Source: Couchioplanes caeruleus
GTDB taxonomy: Bacteria; Actinomycetota; Actinomycetes; Mycobacteriales; Micromonosporaceae
Direction: 5' to 3'
Assembly (NCBI RefSeq): GCF_003751945.1
Contig: NZ_RJKL01000002.1
Span: forward strand, 59,819 to 123,818
Length of the DNA: 64,000 nucleotides
Shown here: positions 16,190-25,419 of the stretch, one piece after another
How positions within the stretch are numbered: the first letter of the stretch is position 1
How the letters are laid out: the number at the start of each line of letters is the position of its first letter
Made by a program: the position numbers and the translations under genes
Notes under the pieces: model-generated
Database searches by the model: none
Told to the model about the DNA's origin: nothing
What the model saw: the letters and a program-made list of their open reading frames with translations, nothing else

Positions 16190-16228
16190 GCCGGGGGTGA
16201 CGACTCGTTATGAGTTGTCACCCCCGGC
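16190..16228. terminator. Strong bidirectional terminator hairpin
   Basis: Arms CCGGGGGTGACGACTC and GAGTTGTCACCCCCGG pair over 16 positions with one G-T, around a 5-nt loop. It sits 34 bp after the stop of the minus-strand gene at 16262. Confidence 0.75.
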
Positions 16229-16261
16229 GGGTTGTGTGCGGCAGGCCGTAACGGTGGCGGA

Positions 16262-16474
16262 CTACGACTCGTCGAGGTCGCTCACTGCGTCGGCGACAGC
16301 GGCGCTCGCGACGGTGCTGACCACTGCTGCCAGCAGGGCTGTGGCCGGACCACCCACGGCGAGGCCGATGCCCACCGCCGCCTTCCTAGCCAGCAGGCCG
16401 GCACCGCTACCCGCGGCTGCCACAGCGATGCGCTTGGCGTACTGACCGGCCAGTTCCTCATGCTTCTTGTTCAT
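16262..16474 (-). CDS. Small Ala/Gly-rich membrane peptide
   Basis: 70 aa from ATG 16474, chosen because AGGAGG lies 6 nt upstream; a TTG at 16480 abuts the ribosome site too closely. A charged N-terminus (MNKKHEELAGQYAKRIA) precedes two glycine-zipper-like hydrophobic helices (GSGAGLLARKAAVGIGLAVGG, PATALLAAVVSTVASAAVA) and an acidic end. The layout recalls small pore-forming or bacteriocin-like peptides, but no family is recognised. It ends just before the hairpin at 16190. Confidence 0.65.
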   Translation of the reverse strand: MNKKHEELAGQYAKRIAVAAAGSGAGLLARKAAVGIGLAVGGPATALLAAVVSTVASAAVADAVSDLDES

Positions 16475-16513
16475 CGTCAACCTCCTACTGGATCACGTGG
16501 TCGGGATTCGGCG

Positions 16514-17290
16514 TCAGCGTTTGGGCCACGGGATCTGGATCTTCGGCATCCGGAACGGGCACGGCTTCCCGGTCAGGGGCGTCACCGTGACGTCCCAGAT
16601 CTGACACGACTCCTTCAGATAGCGCAGAACCGTGGTGACGAGTGAATCGGAATCACGTGAGTGAATGATTTTCATCGAAGTGGCTCGGCTGGTGATCTCC
16701 ACGCCGAGATCCTGCTCCCAGTACGCCCGGCGATCATGGGTGCCCCCGATAACCCACTTTCCGTCAACCCCCCAGCGGCGCGGCGCGGTCACACCGATGA
16801 CGTCGCCGCACTTGTTGTGCAGGACCACCACCACCGACCCGTGATAGCCGCGGGGCTTCGCCACCGACCAAATGCGGGTCGGCTCGCCGGAAACCTTGCC
16901 GACGTTGCGGGAAACGCGGATCCAGCTCTCCATGCGAAGCCCGCCGGACAGCGCGTCTCGGCGATAGTCAGTCAAGGCAGGCAAAGACCGGTTAGCCGCA
17001 TTCGGGTCCGGGCACGGATCGCTCGCCGCCGGATGCGCGATCGCCGTGAACCAGTCGAGCCTTGCCGGTGGCGGCACGACGGGCCGGGGCAGAATCCTCC
17101 AGTGCGGCGGCACGACACCGGGACGGCGCAGCAGGCTGCCGGGCTGCGGGCTGGGTGCCGCAACGGCGGGGGTCGATGGAACAAGGGCGGCGGTCAGCGC
17201 CGTGCTGATAGCCACCAGCAACAGGAGCAGGACACGTGGAGGAGACGCGGTGCGGCGCGTCCCACCCGTCGGGTTGGGAGAGGTGTTCAT
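16514..17290 (-). CDS. Secreted protein of unknown function
   Basis: 258 aa from ATG 17290, with GGAAGTGGA just upstream. A basic N-region and hydrophobic core (VLLLLLVAISTALTAALVP) end at AVAA-AP, a typical signal-peptidase site near residue 45. The mature part is Pro-rich at first, then has paired Cys (DPCPDP, HNKCGD, ESCQIW, GKPCPF) that could form disulfides outside the cell. It precedes the small peptide gene by 33 bp on the same strand. No catalytic motif seen. Confidence 0.7.
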   Translation of the reverse strand: MNTSPNPTGGTRRTASPPRVLLLLLVAISTALTAALVPSTPAVAAPSPQPGSLLRRPGVVPPHWRILPRPVVPPPARLDWFTAIAHPAASDPCPDPNAANRSLPALTDYRRDALSGGLRMESWIRVSRNVGKVSGEPTRIWSVAKPRGYHGSVVVVLHNKCGDVIGVTAPRRWGVDGKWVIGGTHDRRAYWEQDLGVEITSRATSMKIIHSRDSDSLVTTVLRYLKESCQIWDVTVTPLTGKPCPFRMPKIQIPWPKR

Positions 17291-17678
17291 TCCACTTCCT
17301 TCGCGAAAATGCGCGGAGCGCGGCAGCGGCCCACGCGATAGGAGCCGGGCAAAAGATGTCTGTCGCCGAATATCTCTGGCTGCCCGGCGGGACGATCTCC
17401 AGTTTTGTCCGTCCATCCCCCAGGTTCGCAATGGTCCATTCCTGGGCCAATTAGTTAGCGCTGGCCAGGGTGGGGGTCGTGACCTGCCAACCCGGGTTGG
17501 ACCAGGGTCAGCGGACCCAGGGTCATAGAGGGGGTCAGAGCCAACGGCCCACGTCCCGTACGGCTAGGCCCGTGACATCCCCGTGATTCATGGGGTAGGC
17601 ATGAGACGAGAGTCCAGGCGAAACAAGAGCGCTGATGCGCTCTTTTGCTACCAGCGCCCCTGCCCTAGGATCCGCCGG
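17291..17678. promoter_or_regulatory. Divergent regulatory region with dyads
   Basis: Between a secreted-protein gene (minus) and an HTH-membrane gene (plus). It contains a perfect 14-bp palindrome CCAACCCGGGTTGG (17487-17500). Two direct copies of an AGGGTCA-containing motif (ACCAGGGTCA, CCCAGGGTCA) lie within the next 25 bp. These are operator-like and could be bound by the adjacent HTH protein. A possible coding scrap (MAQEWTIANLGDGRTKLEIV, minus, near 17450) is not convincing. Confidence 0.4.
17626..17648 (+). terminator. Short hairpin with T-run, terminator or attenuator
   Basis: AAGAGCGC-TGAT-GCGCTCTT followed by TTGC. The 8-bp perfect stem and T-run fit intrinsic termination. It sits 31 bp before the ATG at 17679, so it may attenuate that gene. 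Confidence 0.5.
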
Positions 17679-19010
17679 ATGTCAGCTGATTCAGAGCGGT
17701 CTTTCGACCCGGCATCGCTCACTTCAAAACAGGGGTTCATGGAACTCCTCCTCGCCCTTGGCAAGGCCCGACTCAACAAGACATCACCTACGGGAATTGC
17801 CAAATCCGCCGCAGGGGCAAATCTAGATAATCTTTCCGAGGCCACCGTCAAGCGGATATTTCGGGAAAAGAAGATTACCTTCGAGACCCTGTCTTCGTAC
17901 CTGACGCTGTGCTCGGCCTCCGAGACGGAACGTCTGGCGATCACCGAGTGCTACAAGGGGCTGTACGGCGACGCTGCACCGGACTCCGCGCCCACGGAGC
18001 CCGACAGACCTGGGCAGGCTCCCGCCGCGGCCGCCGAGTCGCCGCAGCCCGCCGATGCGCCGCAGATACCCGAACCGGCGACCAAGCGGGAGACGACTGC
18101 GCTGCCTGCTGTAGAGCCGAGGGCATCTGCCGCGAAGCTCGTTCCCACCCCCACGGGTGCCCCGCTGGGCGTGGCGACCACGTCAGATCGGCATGAGAGC
18201 CGCTCCCGTCTCCACTCCTTGAACGGACCTGTTCGGATCGCGGTACTCCTCGCGCTCACCACCACGGCACTGCTGGTCGCTGGAATGGTGATGACCACGC
18301 CCTGGGATCGTGCAAATCCCGTGCCGCCCCCCTGCAGTGCGGCTGGCTGCCCCACAGGCAACGCCCTCCCCGCACCCGGTGCCGCCTCGAGCAGCCCCGC
18401 AACGTCCCCCTCCGCACCACCGGCCGGTCCGGACGGTGGAAACGGAAGCCCCGGAACCACTTCGGACGGGCAGACCCGCCCCGGTACCGGGACGGGGGAC
18501 GACCAGGGTGGAAGGGTCGAGATTGTGGGCCTTCAGCCAACCTCGCCACGCCCGACGACCACGTCGGCTCCACAGTCCGCACTCGAATACCTAACCTCGG
18601 TCACGCCGAAGTCGTCACTGAATGCCAAGGTCACCACATGCCGGACCGTAGGCGGCGCCGCGCTGCCGAACTCCATCTTGTTCACCCCCACCGACGGGAA
18701 GGCCATCTGGGAGGCCGTGACACCGGCCGACGTCAAGACGATGACATTCACCATTGGGGTGCATGACCGTCCGGGATACAACGCCAGCGCCCGCATCGGG
18801 GCTTTCGTGCAGATCGGCAATACCGTGGATGGTGTGACGACCAAGGCCTACAGCCGGAATTCAGCGGACAACCCGCCGGATCCGATCACGTATGGCCCGG
18901 GCGACAGGGTCACGGTGTCCGTCACCCCTGGAGAGCTCGTCCGGTTTCAGATTACGGCTGGAGATGAGCCAGACGAGGTTTGCGTTGCGCAGCCGGTCCT
19001 AAACCGCTGA
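17679..19010 (+). CDS. HTH protein with transmembrane anchor and extracytoplasmic domain
   Basis: 443 aa from ATG 17679. Residues ~10-90 resemble an HTH region (LALGKARLNKTSPTGIAKSAAGANLDNLSEATVKRIFREK). A Pro/Ala linker, one transmembrane helix (IAVLLALTTTALLVAGMVM, ~residues 187-205) and a Pro/Ser/Gly stretch follow. The C-terminal ~140-residue domain has two Cys and a beta-rich look (NAKVTTCRTVGGAALPNSILFTPTDG). The layout is a one-component membrane sensor: DNA binding inside, sensing outside. Ligand unknown. The dyads upstream are candidate targets. Confidence 0.72.
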   Translation: MSADSERSFDPASLTSKQGFMELLLALGKARLNKTSPTGIAKSAAGANLDNLSEATVKRIFREKKITFETLSSYLTLCSASETERLAITECYKGLYGDAAPDSAPTEPDRPGQAPAAAAESPQPADAPQIPEPATKRETTALPAVEPRASAAKLVPTPTGAPLGVATTSDRHESRSRLHSLNGPVRIAVLLALTTTALLVAGMVMTTPWDRANPVPPPCSAAGCPTGNALPAPGAASSSPATSPSAPPAGPDGGNGSPGTTSDGQTRPGTGTGDDQGGRVEIVGLQPTSPRPTTTSAPQSALEYLTSVTPKSSLNAKVTTCRTVGGAALPNSILFTPTDGKAIWEAVTPADVKTMTFTIGVHDRPGYNASARIGAFVQIGNTVDGVTTKAYSRNSADNPPDPITYGPGDRVTVSVTPGELVRFQITAGDEPDEVCVAQPVLNR

Positions 19011-19035
19011 ACTGATCGCCGGCAGCCTGCCCCCA

Positions 19036-19077
19036 GGGATCGGCCGTTGGGACGACGGAACGGCCAGTAGCGCTAAG
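19036..19077. repeat. Candidate left terminal inverted repeat of a Tn3-family element
   Basis: A ~42-bp segment starting GGGATCGGCCGTT and ending CGCTAAG, about 115 bp upstream of the transposase gene. Tn3-family ends typically start with G-rich sequence and end in TAAG. No matching right end is visible after 21818, consistent with truncation. Confidence 0.4.
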
Positions 19078-19191
19078 GATGATGTTGGTTCGGGCATACC
19101 GCTGGACACGTTCGGGGTAGGTCGGTCGTCACGGTCGGCTGACCGTTAGTCGGACTTCGATCGGCCTCGATCTCTCGTACCGTTTTGGCCT

Positions 19192-21818
19192 GTGCCGGTT
19201 GAGTTCCTCACTGATGAGCAGGCGGCCGCGTACGGCCGATTTCCAGAGACGTTGACGCCCACAGAGTTGGAGGGGCTGTTCTTCCTTGATGACGCTGATC
19301 GGGACCTGGTCGCTCGACGTCGCCGGGATGAGAACCGGATCGGGTTCGGGTTGCAAGTGGCCACAGTGCGGGCTCTGGGGCTGTTCCTGGAGGATCCGCT
19401 GGATGTGCCGAGCGAGGCAGTCGACTACGTCGCTGGGCAGGTCGGTGCGGCGGATCCATCGGTGGTCAAGGAGTATCTGCGGCGCAGGCAGACCCGGTTC
19501 GAGCACCAATGGGAGATCGCCCGGGGGTACGGATACAGCGACTTCACTACGGCCGAGTCGGACCTGGTGCACTGGATTGATGACCGGGCCTGGACGACGG
19601 GCGATGGCCCGAAGGCGATCTTCGAAGCGGCGGTGGGGTGGCTGCGTGAGCGCAAGGTGCTGCTGCCGGCGGTGAGCACTCTGGCTCGGTTGGTGGCGCA
19701 GGTGCGGGCGCAGGCCACCGACCGGCTGTATCAGCGGTTGTCCGAGCTGGTCTCGGCCGATCAGGCCCGGCTGTTGGAGGATCTGCTCGACGTGCCGGAC
19801 GGTTCCCGATTCTCGCAGCTGGAGAGGTTGCGGACGCCGGTGACCAGGACGTCGGGCACCGGGATGGTCCGGGCGTTGCAACGGGCCGGCGAGGTCGCCG
19901 GCCTCGGCCTGGGTGGCGTGGATGTCGGGGTGGTGCCGCGGCGGCGGGTGTGGGAGCTCGCCGGGTACGGGTTGGAGGCGAAGGCGCCGACGCTGCGCCG
20001 GCATCCGTATGCGCGGAAGCTCGCGACTTTGCTGGCCACGGTCCGGGCGCTGGAGGCAACGTCGGTCGACGACGCGCTGGAGCTGTTCGACGTGTTGATG
20101 ACCATGGAGCTGCTGAGCCGGGCGGAGCGGCAGTCGAAGAAGGAGAAGCTACGCCGCTATCCGAAGGTGTCGCGGCACGCCGGAAAGTTGGCGGCCGCGG
20201 TCGGGGTGCTGGAGGCCGCCGAGTGGGGCGAGCAGGTCCGCCTCGAGCAAGTGTGGGACGCGATCGACAGCGTGGTGTCCCGAGCCGAGCTGCGCGCGGC
20301 GGTCGCCGGGATCGCGGAGATCCTGCCGCCGGTGGACGCCGACCCGGACGGGGAGTGGCGGGCGCATCTGCTGGAGCGGATGGCCACGGTGCGCGGTTTC
20401 GTGCCGCTGCTGTGCCAGGTGATCGAGTTCGGTGCCACGGCCGATGCCGCGCCGGTGCTGTACGCGGTGAACGGGCTGCCGGAACTGCTGGATGCGCGGC
20501 AGGGTCGCAAGGTCGCCGCCGGGTTCCTCGACGCCCGCCGAATCGAGGTGGAGGTGGTGCCGTCCGGGTGGTGGCAGCGGCTCGTCTTCCCGAAGGAGCG
20601 GCCGGCCGAGACGGTGGACAAGGCCGCGTATGTGTTCTGCGTGCTCGAGCAGTTCCATCAGCGGCTCAAGCGCCGTGACATCTTCGCCGCGGTGTCCGAG
20701 CACTGGGGTGACCCGCGGGCCCGGCTGCTCGACGGCGATGCCTGGGAACAGGCGAAAGCGCCGGCGTTGAACGCGCTGCAGTTGCCCGAGGAACCCCGCG
20801 ACCTGCTGGCCGGCCATGCCGCGGCGCTGAATGAGGCGTGGCGGCAGGTGGCGGCCGGGCTGAGTGTGGACACGGCGGCCCGGCTGGATGACCAAGGCCG
20901 GCTGCACGCACAGAAGGTCACCGCGGTGCCGGATCCACCGAGCCTGGTCGACCTGCGCAGCCGGGTGGAGGCGATGCTGCCGCGCATCGATCTGGGTGAG
21001 CTGATTCTGGAGGTAATGGCCTGGTACCCCGGTTTCGCCGGCGCGTTCACCGCCCTGTCCGGGTCGGCGACCCGCCTTGACGACTTGCACGTGACGATCG
21101 CGGCGACGCTGACCGCGCACGCGCTCAACGTCGGCTTCGTGCCGGTCGTCTCCGAGGGGGTGTCGGCGTTGACCCGGGGCCGGATCAGCCACGTCGATGC
21201 GAACTACCTGCGGCCCGAGACCTACGCCGCGGCGAACGTGGTGCTGATCGACGCTCAGGACGGCATCGGCGTGGCCCGGGCGTGGGGCGGCGGGCTGGCC
21301 AGCGCCGCGGTGCGACCTGGCTGAACATGGTCAGCGACCAGGCCGTCGGCACCGCCGGGATGGTGCTGTCCGGCACCCCGCGCGACTCGATGCACCTGAT
21401 CGACCTGCTGTACCGCCGCGACGGCGGCCGCCGCCCGGAGGTCATCATCACCGACGCCGGTTCTTACAGCGATGTTGTCTTCGGGCTGCTTCAGTTGTTG
21501 GGTTTTGACTACCGGCCGCAGCTGGCCGACCTGCCCGACGCCAAGCTGTGGCGCATCGACCGCACCGCCGACTACGGTCCGCTGAACGCGACCGCCCGCG
21601 GGGTCGTCGACCTCGGCCGGATTCGCCGGCACTGGCCCGACATGCTGCGCATCGTCGGATCGATCCACACCGGGCAGGTCTCGGCGTACGACGTGTTGCG
21701 GGTGCTGTCGGCCGGCGGGAACCTTACCCAGCTCGGCGAGGCATTGGCCGGCTATGGGCGCATTTTCAAGACGCTGCATGTGCTGGCCTTCGTCGACGGC
21801 GAACCGTCTCGCAACTGA
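19192..21818 (+). pseudogene. tnpA: Tn3-family transposase, broken and truncated
   Basis: The first 710 codons (from GTG 19192) are a normal Tn3-type DDE transposase: FLTDEQAAAYGRFPE start, DVGVVPRRRVWELAGYG, VFPKERPAETVDKAAYVFCVLEQFH, HVDANYLRPETYAAANVVLIDAQ. After AWGGGLAS the frame is lost; about 20 residues are missing, and the match resumes in another frame as TWLNMVSDQAVGTAG (21325 on). The frame ends at DGEPSRN (21818), where intact family members continue for another ~120 residues. The element should be immobile unless helped in trans. The loss at both points suggests decay, not a single sequencing error. Confidence 0.9.
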
Positions 21819-21832
21819 AACGTTTCTGCGAG

Positions 21833-22172
21833 TCAGGGGATGAGCACCTCGTCGAGCCAAAGGCGCCGCGCGAACGCACCACGCTCGGCGCGCTTGCTGG
21901 CGGCCGCCTCATCCACTTCGGCCTCGGTGAAGCCGAGTGCGGCCGTCAGAGCGGCGAGCACTTCGTGGATGTCGGCGAGTTCGCCAAGTCGCGCGGCCGG
22001 CTCGGCGGAGGCGACTTCCTCCGCCTCCTCGTGCAGTTTCGCGATCAGCGCGGGAAGTAGCTCTTGGGCGCCCAGCACCCGGACCTTTGGAGTCTGACCA
22101 CCGGCGGAGATGATCTCCGGAATACGATCACGCACGAGCTTTGCCGTAGACGATCTTCTGTTCGCGAGACAT
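21833..22172 (-). pseudogene. MazG-like nucleotide pyrophosphohydrolase, frameshifted
   Basis: From ATG 22172 the frame reads MSREQKIVYGK and soon stops. A shift near 22137-22141 restores KLVRDRIPEIISAGGQTPKVRVLG, EEAEEVASA and LGELADIHEVLAALT to 21833. This is the short MazG-like family (KLVRDKIPEII signature with EExxE metal ligands), which hydrolyses NTPs to NMP and PPi. A single extra base explains the break, so it is either a recent pseudogene or an assembly error. Intact length would be ~112 aa. Confidence 0.75.
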
Positions 22173-22413
22173 CTCGCCATCATCCTTGCTCGGTGCAGGC
22201 AGCCACTCGCGCGGCTCGCTGCCAAGGGCTCCCGCTGTCGCAACCGTGCCGATCACCGCAAGATCATGCTTAGCGCTACTGACCGTTCCGTTGTTCCCCA
22301 ACGGTCGAGCTGGCGATTCGACACCAGGGAAAGGTAGTCGGGCTGCACGCCGGGGGTTGCGCGAGTCAACAGCGCGCCGAGTGTGATTCCGCCGGCGATG
22401 TTCCATTGTGATG
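22173..22413. other. Intergenic stretch, nothing convincing
   Basis: Short frames only, no consistent GC3 and no domain. It separates the MazG-like remnant from the gene ending at 22414. Confidence 0.35.
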
Positions 22414-22914
22414 TCACGAGCGCTTGAACGTCCCTGTTCCGCCCTGGTCCGTGGCGCCGGGGCGCTGCCCGAAGGCAGCCTCGAGTAGCCGGACCGCTGC
22501 CTCGGCCTCCGAACGGGCCTGTTTCGGCGGTGCGGCGTCGTCGCGCTGATCGTATGCGTCGGCCATCAGGTCGTCGTCTGCCTGCTGCAGCAGGTCCGCC
22601 GTGACCTCGACCTGCGCCTGATCCGGGGTGCCGGGCATACCCGCGAGGTCCCAGCCGATCGTTAATTCGACGGCCAGGTCGACGTACGCGGTGAGAGGCA
22701 CGTCGTCGGTGCCGTCGCCCCACGGATTGTTCCGGGTCAGCGTGGCGCTGTACGAGCCGTGCAGTTCGCCGGCGAGGCCGACCATCAGCCGGGCGCCGTC
22801 ACGCCGTAGCTCCGTCACCGTGAGCTCGACGCTGAGGGGCGATACCGGCTCGACCGCGCTGACGGTTGTCGCTCCCGCGCCGGCAGCCTTGGACGATGGC
22901 CTCGGCGTGGGCAT
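22414..22914 (-). CDS. Hypothetical protein, second of two overlapping frames
   Basis: 166 aa frame, coding-like after ~residue 15 (VSPLSVELTVTELRRDGARLMVGLAGELHGSYSATL, VDLAVELTIGWDLAG, then acidic helices). It overlaps the preceding frame by 116 nt, too long for normal coupling. Read together, the two frames could be one ~310-aa protein interrupted by a frameshift around 22870-22890. No family recognised. Confidence 0.55.
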   Translation of the reverse strand: MPTPRPSSKAAGAGATTVSAVEPVSPLSVELTVTELRRDGARLMVGLAGELHGSYSATLTRNNPWGDGTDDVPLTAYVDLAVELTIGWDLAGMPGTPDQAQVEVTADLLQQADDDLMADAYDQRDDAAPPKQARSEAEAAVRLLEAAFGQRPGATDQGGTGTFKRS

Positions 22915-23368
22915 CGGCCTGCTCCGCCAAGAGGACCATGCCCCCGCGCAGCGCGTCGGGCAGGGTGGAGCCGAAGACGTCCTTGATGACGGCTTCCGCG
23001 GCGCGGCCGCGGGTGTCGAGGGTCAGGGCGACGGGCATCGAGTCGCGTTCGTCGAAGTCGACCATGATGATGCGGGTGATGCGGAAGTCGATGGCGTCCT
23101 CGTCGATCTCGGCGAGCCTCTGCACGACCGCCGGCGCGTTCTCCCGGAACTCACGGTGCGCTTTCGGACCGGCTGGCCTGCCGTCGTCGCCGGCGGGGAC
23201 GGTGATGGCATCGGCCAGCACGACCCAGGTGTCGCGCTGGTCCGGGTCGGCGCCGGGTTCGATCTCCTCGACGTCGATGACGACCGGCACCTGCGGGGCA
23301 AAGGCGGCAGCTGTGGCGGCGAGTTCAGCGGCGGTGGCGATGATGCGTGGTCCCTGGCCGGGCTTCAT
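22799..23368 (-). CDS. Hypothetical protein, first of two overlapping frames
   Basis: 189 aa from ATG 23368 (MKPGQGPRIIATAAELAATAAAF). It reads well up to about AEAIVQG; the last ~28 residues are Arg/Gly-rich and look like out-of-frame translation of the next frame. Features: VPVVIDVEEIEPG, WVVLADAITVP, IDFRITRIIMVDFDERD. Probably the N-terminal part of the same protein as 22414-22914. Function unknown. Confidence 0.6.
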   Translation of the reverse strand: MKPGQGPRIIATAAELAATAAAFAPQVPVVIDVEEIEPGADPDQRDTWVVLADAITVPAGDDGRPAGPKAHREFRENAPAVVQRLAEIDEDAIDFRITRIIMVDFDERDSMPVALTLDTRGRAAEAVIKDVFGSTLPDALRGGMVLLAEQADAHAEAIVQGCRRGSDNRQRGRAGIAPQRRAHGDGATA

Positions 23369-23440
23369 GTGATCTCCTGCACCGTCAGCGTGATCGGAGA
23401 CCGGGAAGATTGCGCCGGGTTAGTCCTGCGCTTTCTAGGC

Positions 23441-23917
23441 TCAGCCATCGCGTCGCAAGCGCAGCCACCGCTCAGCAGTGACCGCAGTAATCCAGTAGTG
23501 GGTTTCCTTCGCCACGTGCTCGCCCGGTAGTGCCTGGTAATTGACGGGCCAATTGCGTGGTTCAGTCCCATCGTTGAGTTCTCTCTTCACCCACTTGGTG
23601 AACGCTGCGAGCGAGCTCTTGATCGAGTCAGGCTTACGGCCAGTAGCAGCGGCAAGCCGGCTGAGAGCGACCTTTTCCTCCGGCTGAGGTCCGAGAGCGT
23701 CCAAGACGTCAGCCATAGCCCGCGGACCGGCCTCCGCCGAGAGAAGCACCTGCCGAAGGCGCTCGACGGGCCAGTCAGGGAACCGGCCGTAACGGTTGCT
23801 GACCATCAACTCCTCGTCGGTGCGCTCGGCTTGCTGCCCCGACGTCCGGCGCGCGATGTAGGCCATCACATCGGTGACGAGGTGGGCGGGAACAGGAACG
23901 GGAACGAAGTCTGACAT
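23441..23917 (-). CDS. Hypothetical protein with C-terminal HTH-like region
   Basis: 158 aa. It starts MSDFVPVPVPAHLVTDVMAYIARR. The middle (LGPQPEEKVALSRLAAATGRKPDSIKSSLAAFTKWVKREL) resembles a DNA-binding helix-turn-helix. The end (ALPGEHVAKETHYWITAVTAERWLRLRRDG) is basic. Divergent from the gene at 24062. The intervening 144 bp hold dyads suited to joint control. No named family. Confidence 0.65.
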   Translation of the reverse strand: MSDFVPVPVPAHLVTDVMAYIARRTSGQQAERTDEELMVSNRYGRFPDWPVERLRQVLLSAEAGPRAMADVLDALGPQPEEKVALSRLAAATGRKPDSIKSSLAAFTKWVKRELNDGTEPRNWPVNYQALPGEHVAKETHYWITAVTAERWLRLRRDG

Positions 23918-23946
23918 GACCTCTAATATAGCCGCTATTCACCTGT

Positions 23947-23962
23947 GATTACCCAGGTAATC
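23947..23962. promoter_or_regulatory. Operator-like palindrome
   Basis: GATTACC-CA-GGTAATC, a 7-bp perfect inverted repeat with a 2-bp centre, just upstream of the minus-strand gene at 23917. Confidence 0.55.
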
Positions 23963-24004
23963 ACCCGGTCAGGTGTGGCCGTTCGTACAGCTCTGGAGTG
24001 CCCT

Positions 24005-24053
24005 TGACAATCGTCACCCCATGGTGTGTACCGTGTACCTACTACACACCTGG
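24005..24053 (+). promoter_or_regulatory. Promoter with overlapping dyad
   Basis: A consensus TTGACA lies at 24005. A perfect 8-bp inverted repeat (GGTGTGTA / TACACACC, 12 nt apart) covers the expected -10 and start region up to 24053. The gene starts at 24062, directly after a GGAGG. A repressor bound here would block initiation. Confidence 0.55.
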
Positions 24054-24061
24054 AGGCACTC

Positions 24062-24916
24062 TTGAAACACCCCGAGGCCCTCGCATCTCTCACCGAGACC
24101 GTTCGCGAACCGCTGAACGACGAAGCACGCATCCCCATCGATGAAGCAATCCAGCGGATCACGAGCGACGAGTACGAGGGCGAGGTTCCCGCCCTCGACC
24201 CGCCGGAGTTCTACCGGATCGACCAGACCCTGATCGAGGTATGGGATCTGCCTAAATACGGTCCAGCCGTCCTGGAGATCGTCTACACCGAGGTCCCGGG
24301 CGACCGCCAAGCGAAGAAGAACGGAATCTTCAAGTACCACGATGAGATGGGCGCCGACCTCGATGAGTGGCCATCCTGGCATTTCGAAGAGACCAACGAA
24401 CTAGTGTCCGTCCGCGCCGGTTACACGTCGGTAGACGAAGCTCGCGCGGACGCACGACGGCTGCTGCTGAAGTTGGCGATCAACTCTCCCGAGCTGCGGT
24501 TCTTCACCGGCTGGGGGCTAGACGCTGTCCTTGTCGTTCGAGCCCAGAACTGGTACACGATTCGGACGAAGCACAACGGCACCATCGAGTTCTGGGTCGA
24601 CGAGGAGCCGCTGGAAGCCCACGGCCGATACGCCAACAAGGCGACTCAACTCGCCCGAGAAGTCCGCAACAACTTCGACATCCCTGTGCCGCCGGGCATG
24701 CGGAAGGTCGCTGAGGCCTTCATCCAACGCGAGGCAGCGAACGCTTCTCTGCTTCAAGCCCGGCAATCGCTGCGAATCATCCTGGAGAGCATCGACAGGC
24801 ATGACACCGACGCAGACAAGAAGATGAACATCGCTGAATTGGCGCGCAACCTGTACACAGACCGGGCCAATCTCTACAAGCTCATGCCGTCTCGGCAGGG
24901 CAATCGCCGTAGGTGA
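24062..24916 (+). CDS. Hypothetical protein, acidic N-terminus and HTH-like C-terminus
   Basis: 284 aa. I choose TTG 24062 because CTGGAGG sits 6 nt upstream and the dyad and promoter end before it. Features: PEFYRIDQTLIEVWDLPKYGPAVLEIVYTEV, WHFEETNELVSV, LRFFTGWGLDAVLVVRAQNWY. The C-terminus (MNIAELARNLYTDRANLYKLMPSRQG) reads as an HTH that would bind DNA. No enzyme motif. With the divergent HTH-like gene at 23917 it forms a compact regulated pair of unknown role. Confidence 0.65.
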   Translation: MKHPEALASLTETVREPLNDEARIPIDEAIQRITSDEYEGEVPALDPPEFYRIDQTLIEVWDLPKYGPAVLEIVYTEVPGDRQAKKNGIFKYHDEMGADLDEWPSWHFEETNELVSVRAGYTSVDEARADARRLLLKLAINSPELRFFTGWGLDAVLVVRAQNWYTIRTKHNGTIEFWVDEEPLEAHGRYANKATQLAREVRNNFDIPVPPGMRKVAEAFIQREAANASLLQARQSLRIILESIDRHDTDADKKMNIAELARNLYTDRANLYKLMPSRQGNRRR

Positions 24917-25012
24917 CGAACTCGCCGCATCGCGGGCGGCAGCCGGGTGCGGCCCTCTCGAAGGATTCCGCAGGTCAGAGGCTTGCGTAACGTACCCACA
25001 GTGACAGGTGAC

Positions 25013-25318
25013 ATGATCAGTTACACGGAACTACAGGACCTCTTCGTCGGCCGCGTGAAGCGCCGCCTGGCCGACGCGCTCGAAGCGCCCGGCAGTAGGG
25101 GCATCGACGCGAAGTACGAGCTGAAGAGGGCCGAGATCGAATTCGACTCGCTCATCGTGATGGCCGTAGAGCACGGCTTCTACATCGCCCGAGGGACGGC
25201 TCTGCGGGACTCCATCCCCGCCGACTTCATGCCCGAGGCATGGCCTGAGACTCGCTTCCGCAAGTGGCACGAGGAACACGGTGAAGACTCGGCGGCCCAT
25301 TCGCACGACGTGCGCTGA
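25013..25318 (+). CDS. Small hypothetical protein
   Basis: 101 aa from ATG 25013 (a GTG at 25001 is an alternative). Acidic/helical: MISYTELQDLFVGRVKRRLADALEA, YELKRAEIEFDSLIVMAVEHGFYIARG. It lies 96 bp downstream of the preceding gene, probably in the same transcript. No family recognised. Confidence 0.6.
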   Translation: MISYTELQDLFVGRVKRRLADALEAPGSRGIDAKYELKRAEIEFDSLIVMAVEHGFYIARGTALRDSIPADFMPEAWPETRFRKWHEEHGEDSAAHSHDVR

Positions 25319-25419
25319 GAAGTCGAAGCCCTGCGGCTGGACCGGCTGCCGCATCGAGGAACTGCTCGAACTGACCCAGCTCTCGCTGCGCCACTACACC
25401 CCACCGACCACCGGCGCGG

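Noticed and set aside
20149..21192. 347-codon minus-strand frame inside the Tn3 transposase
   Set aside because: The plus strand is an unmistakable transposase; the antisense frame is a shadow.
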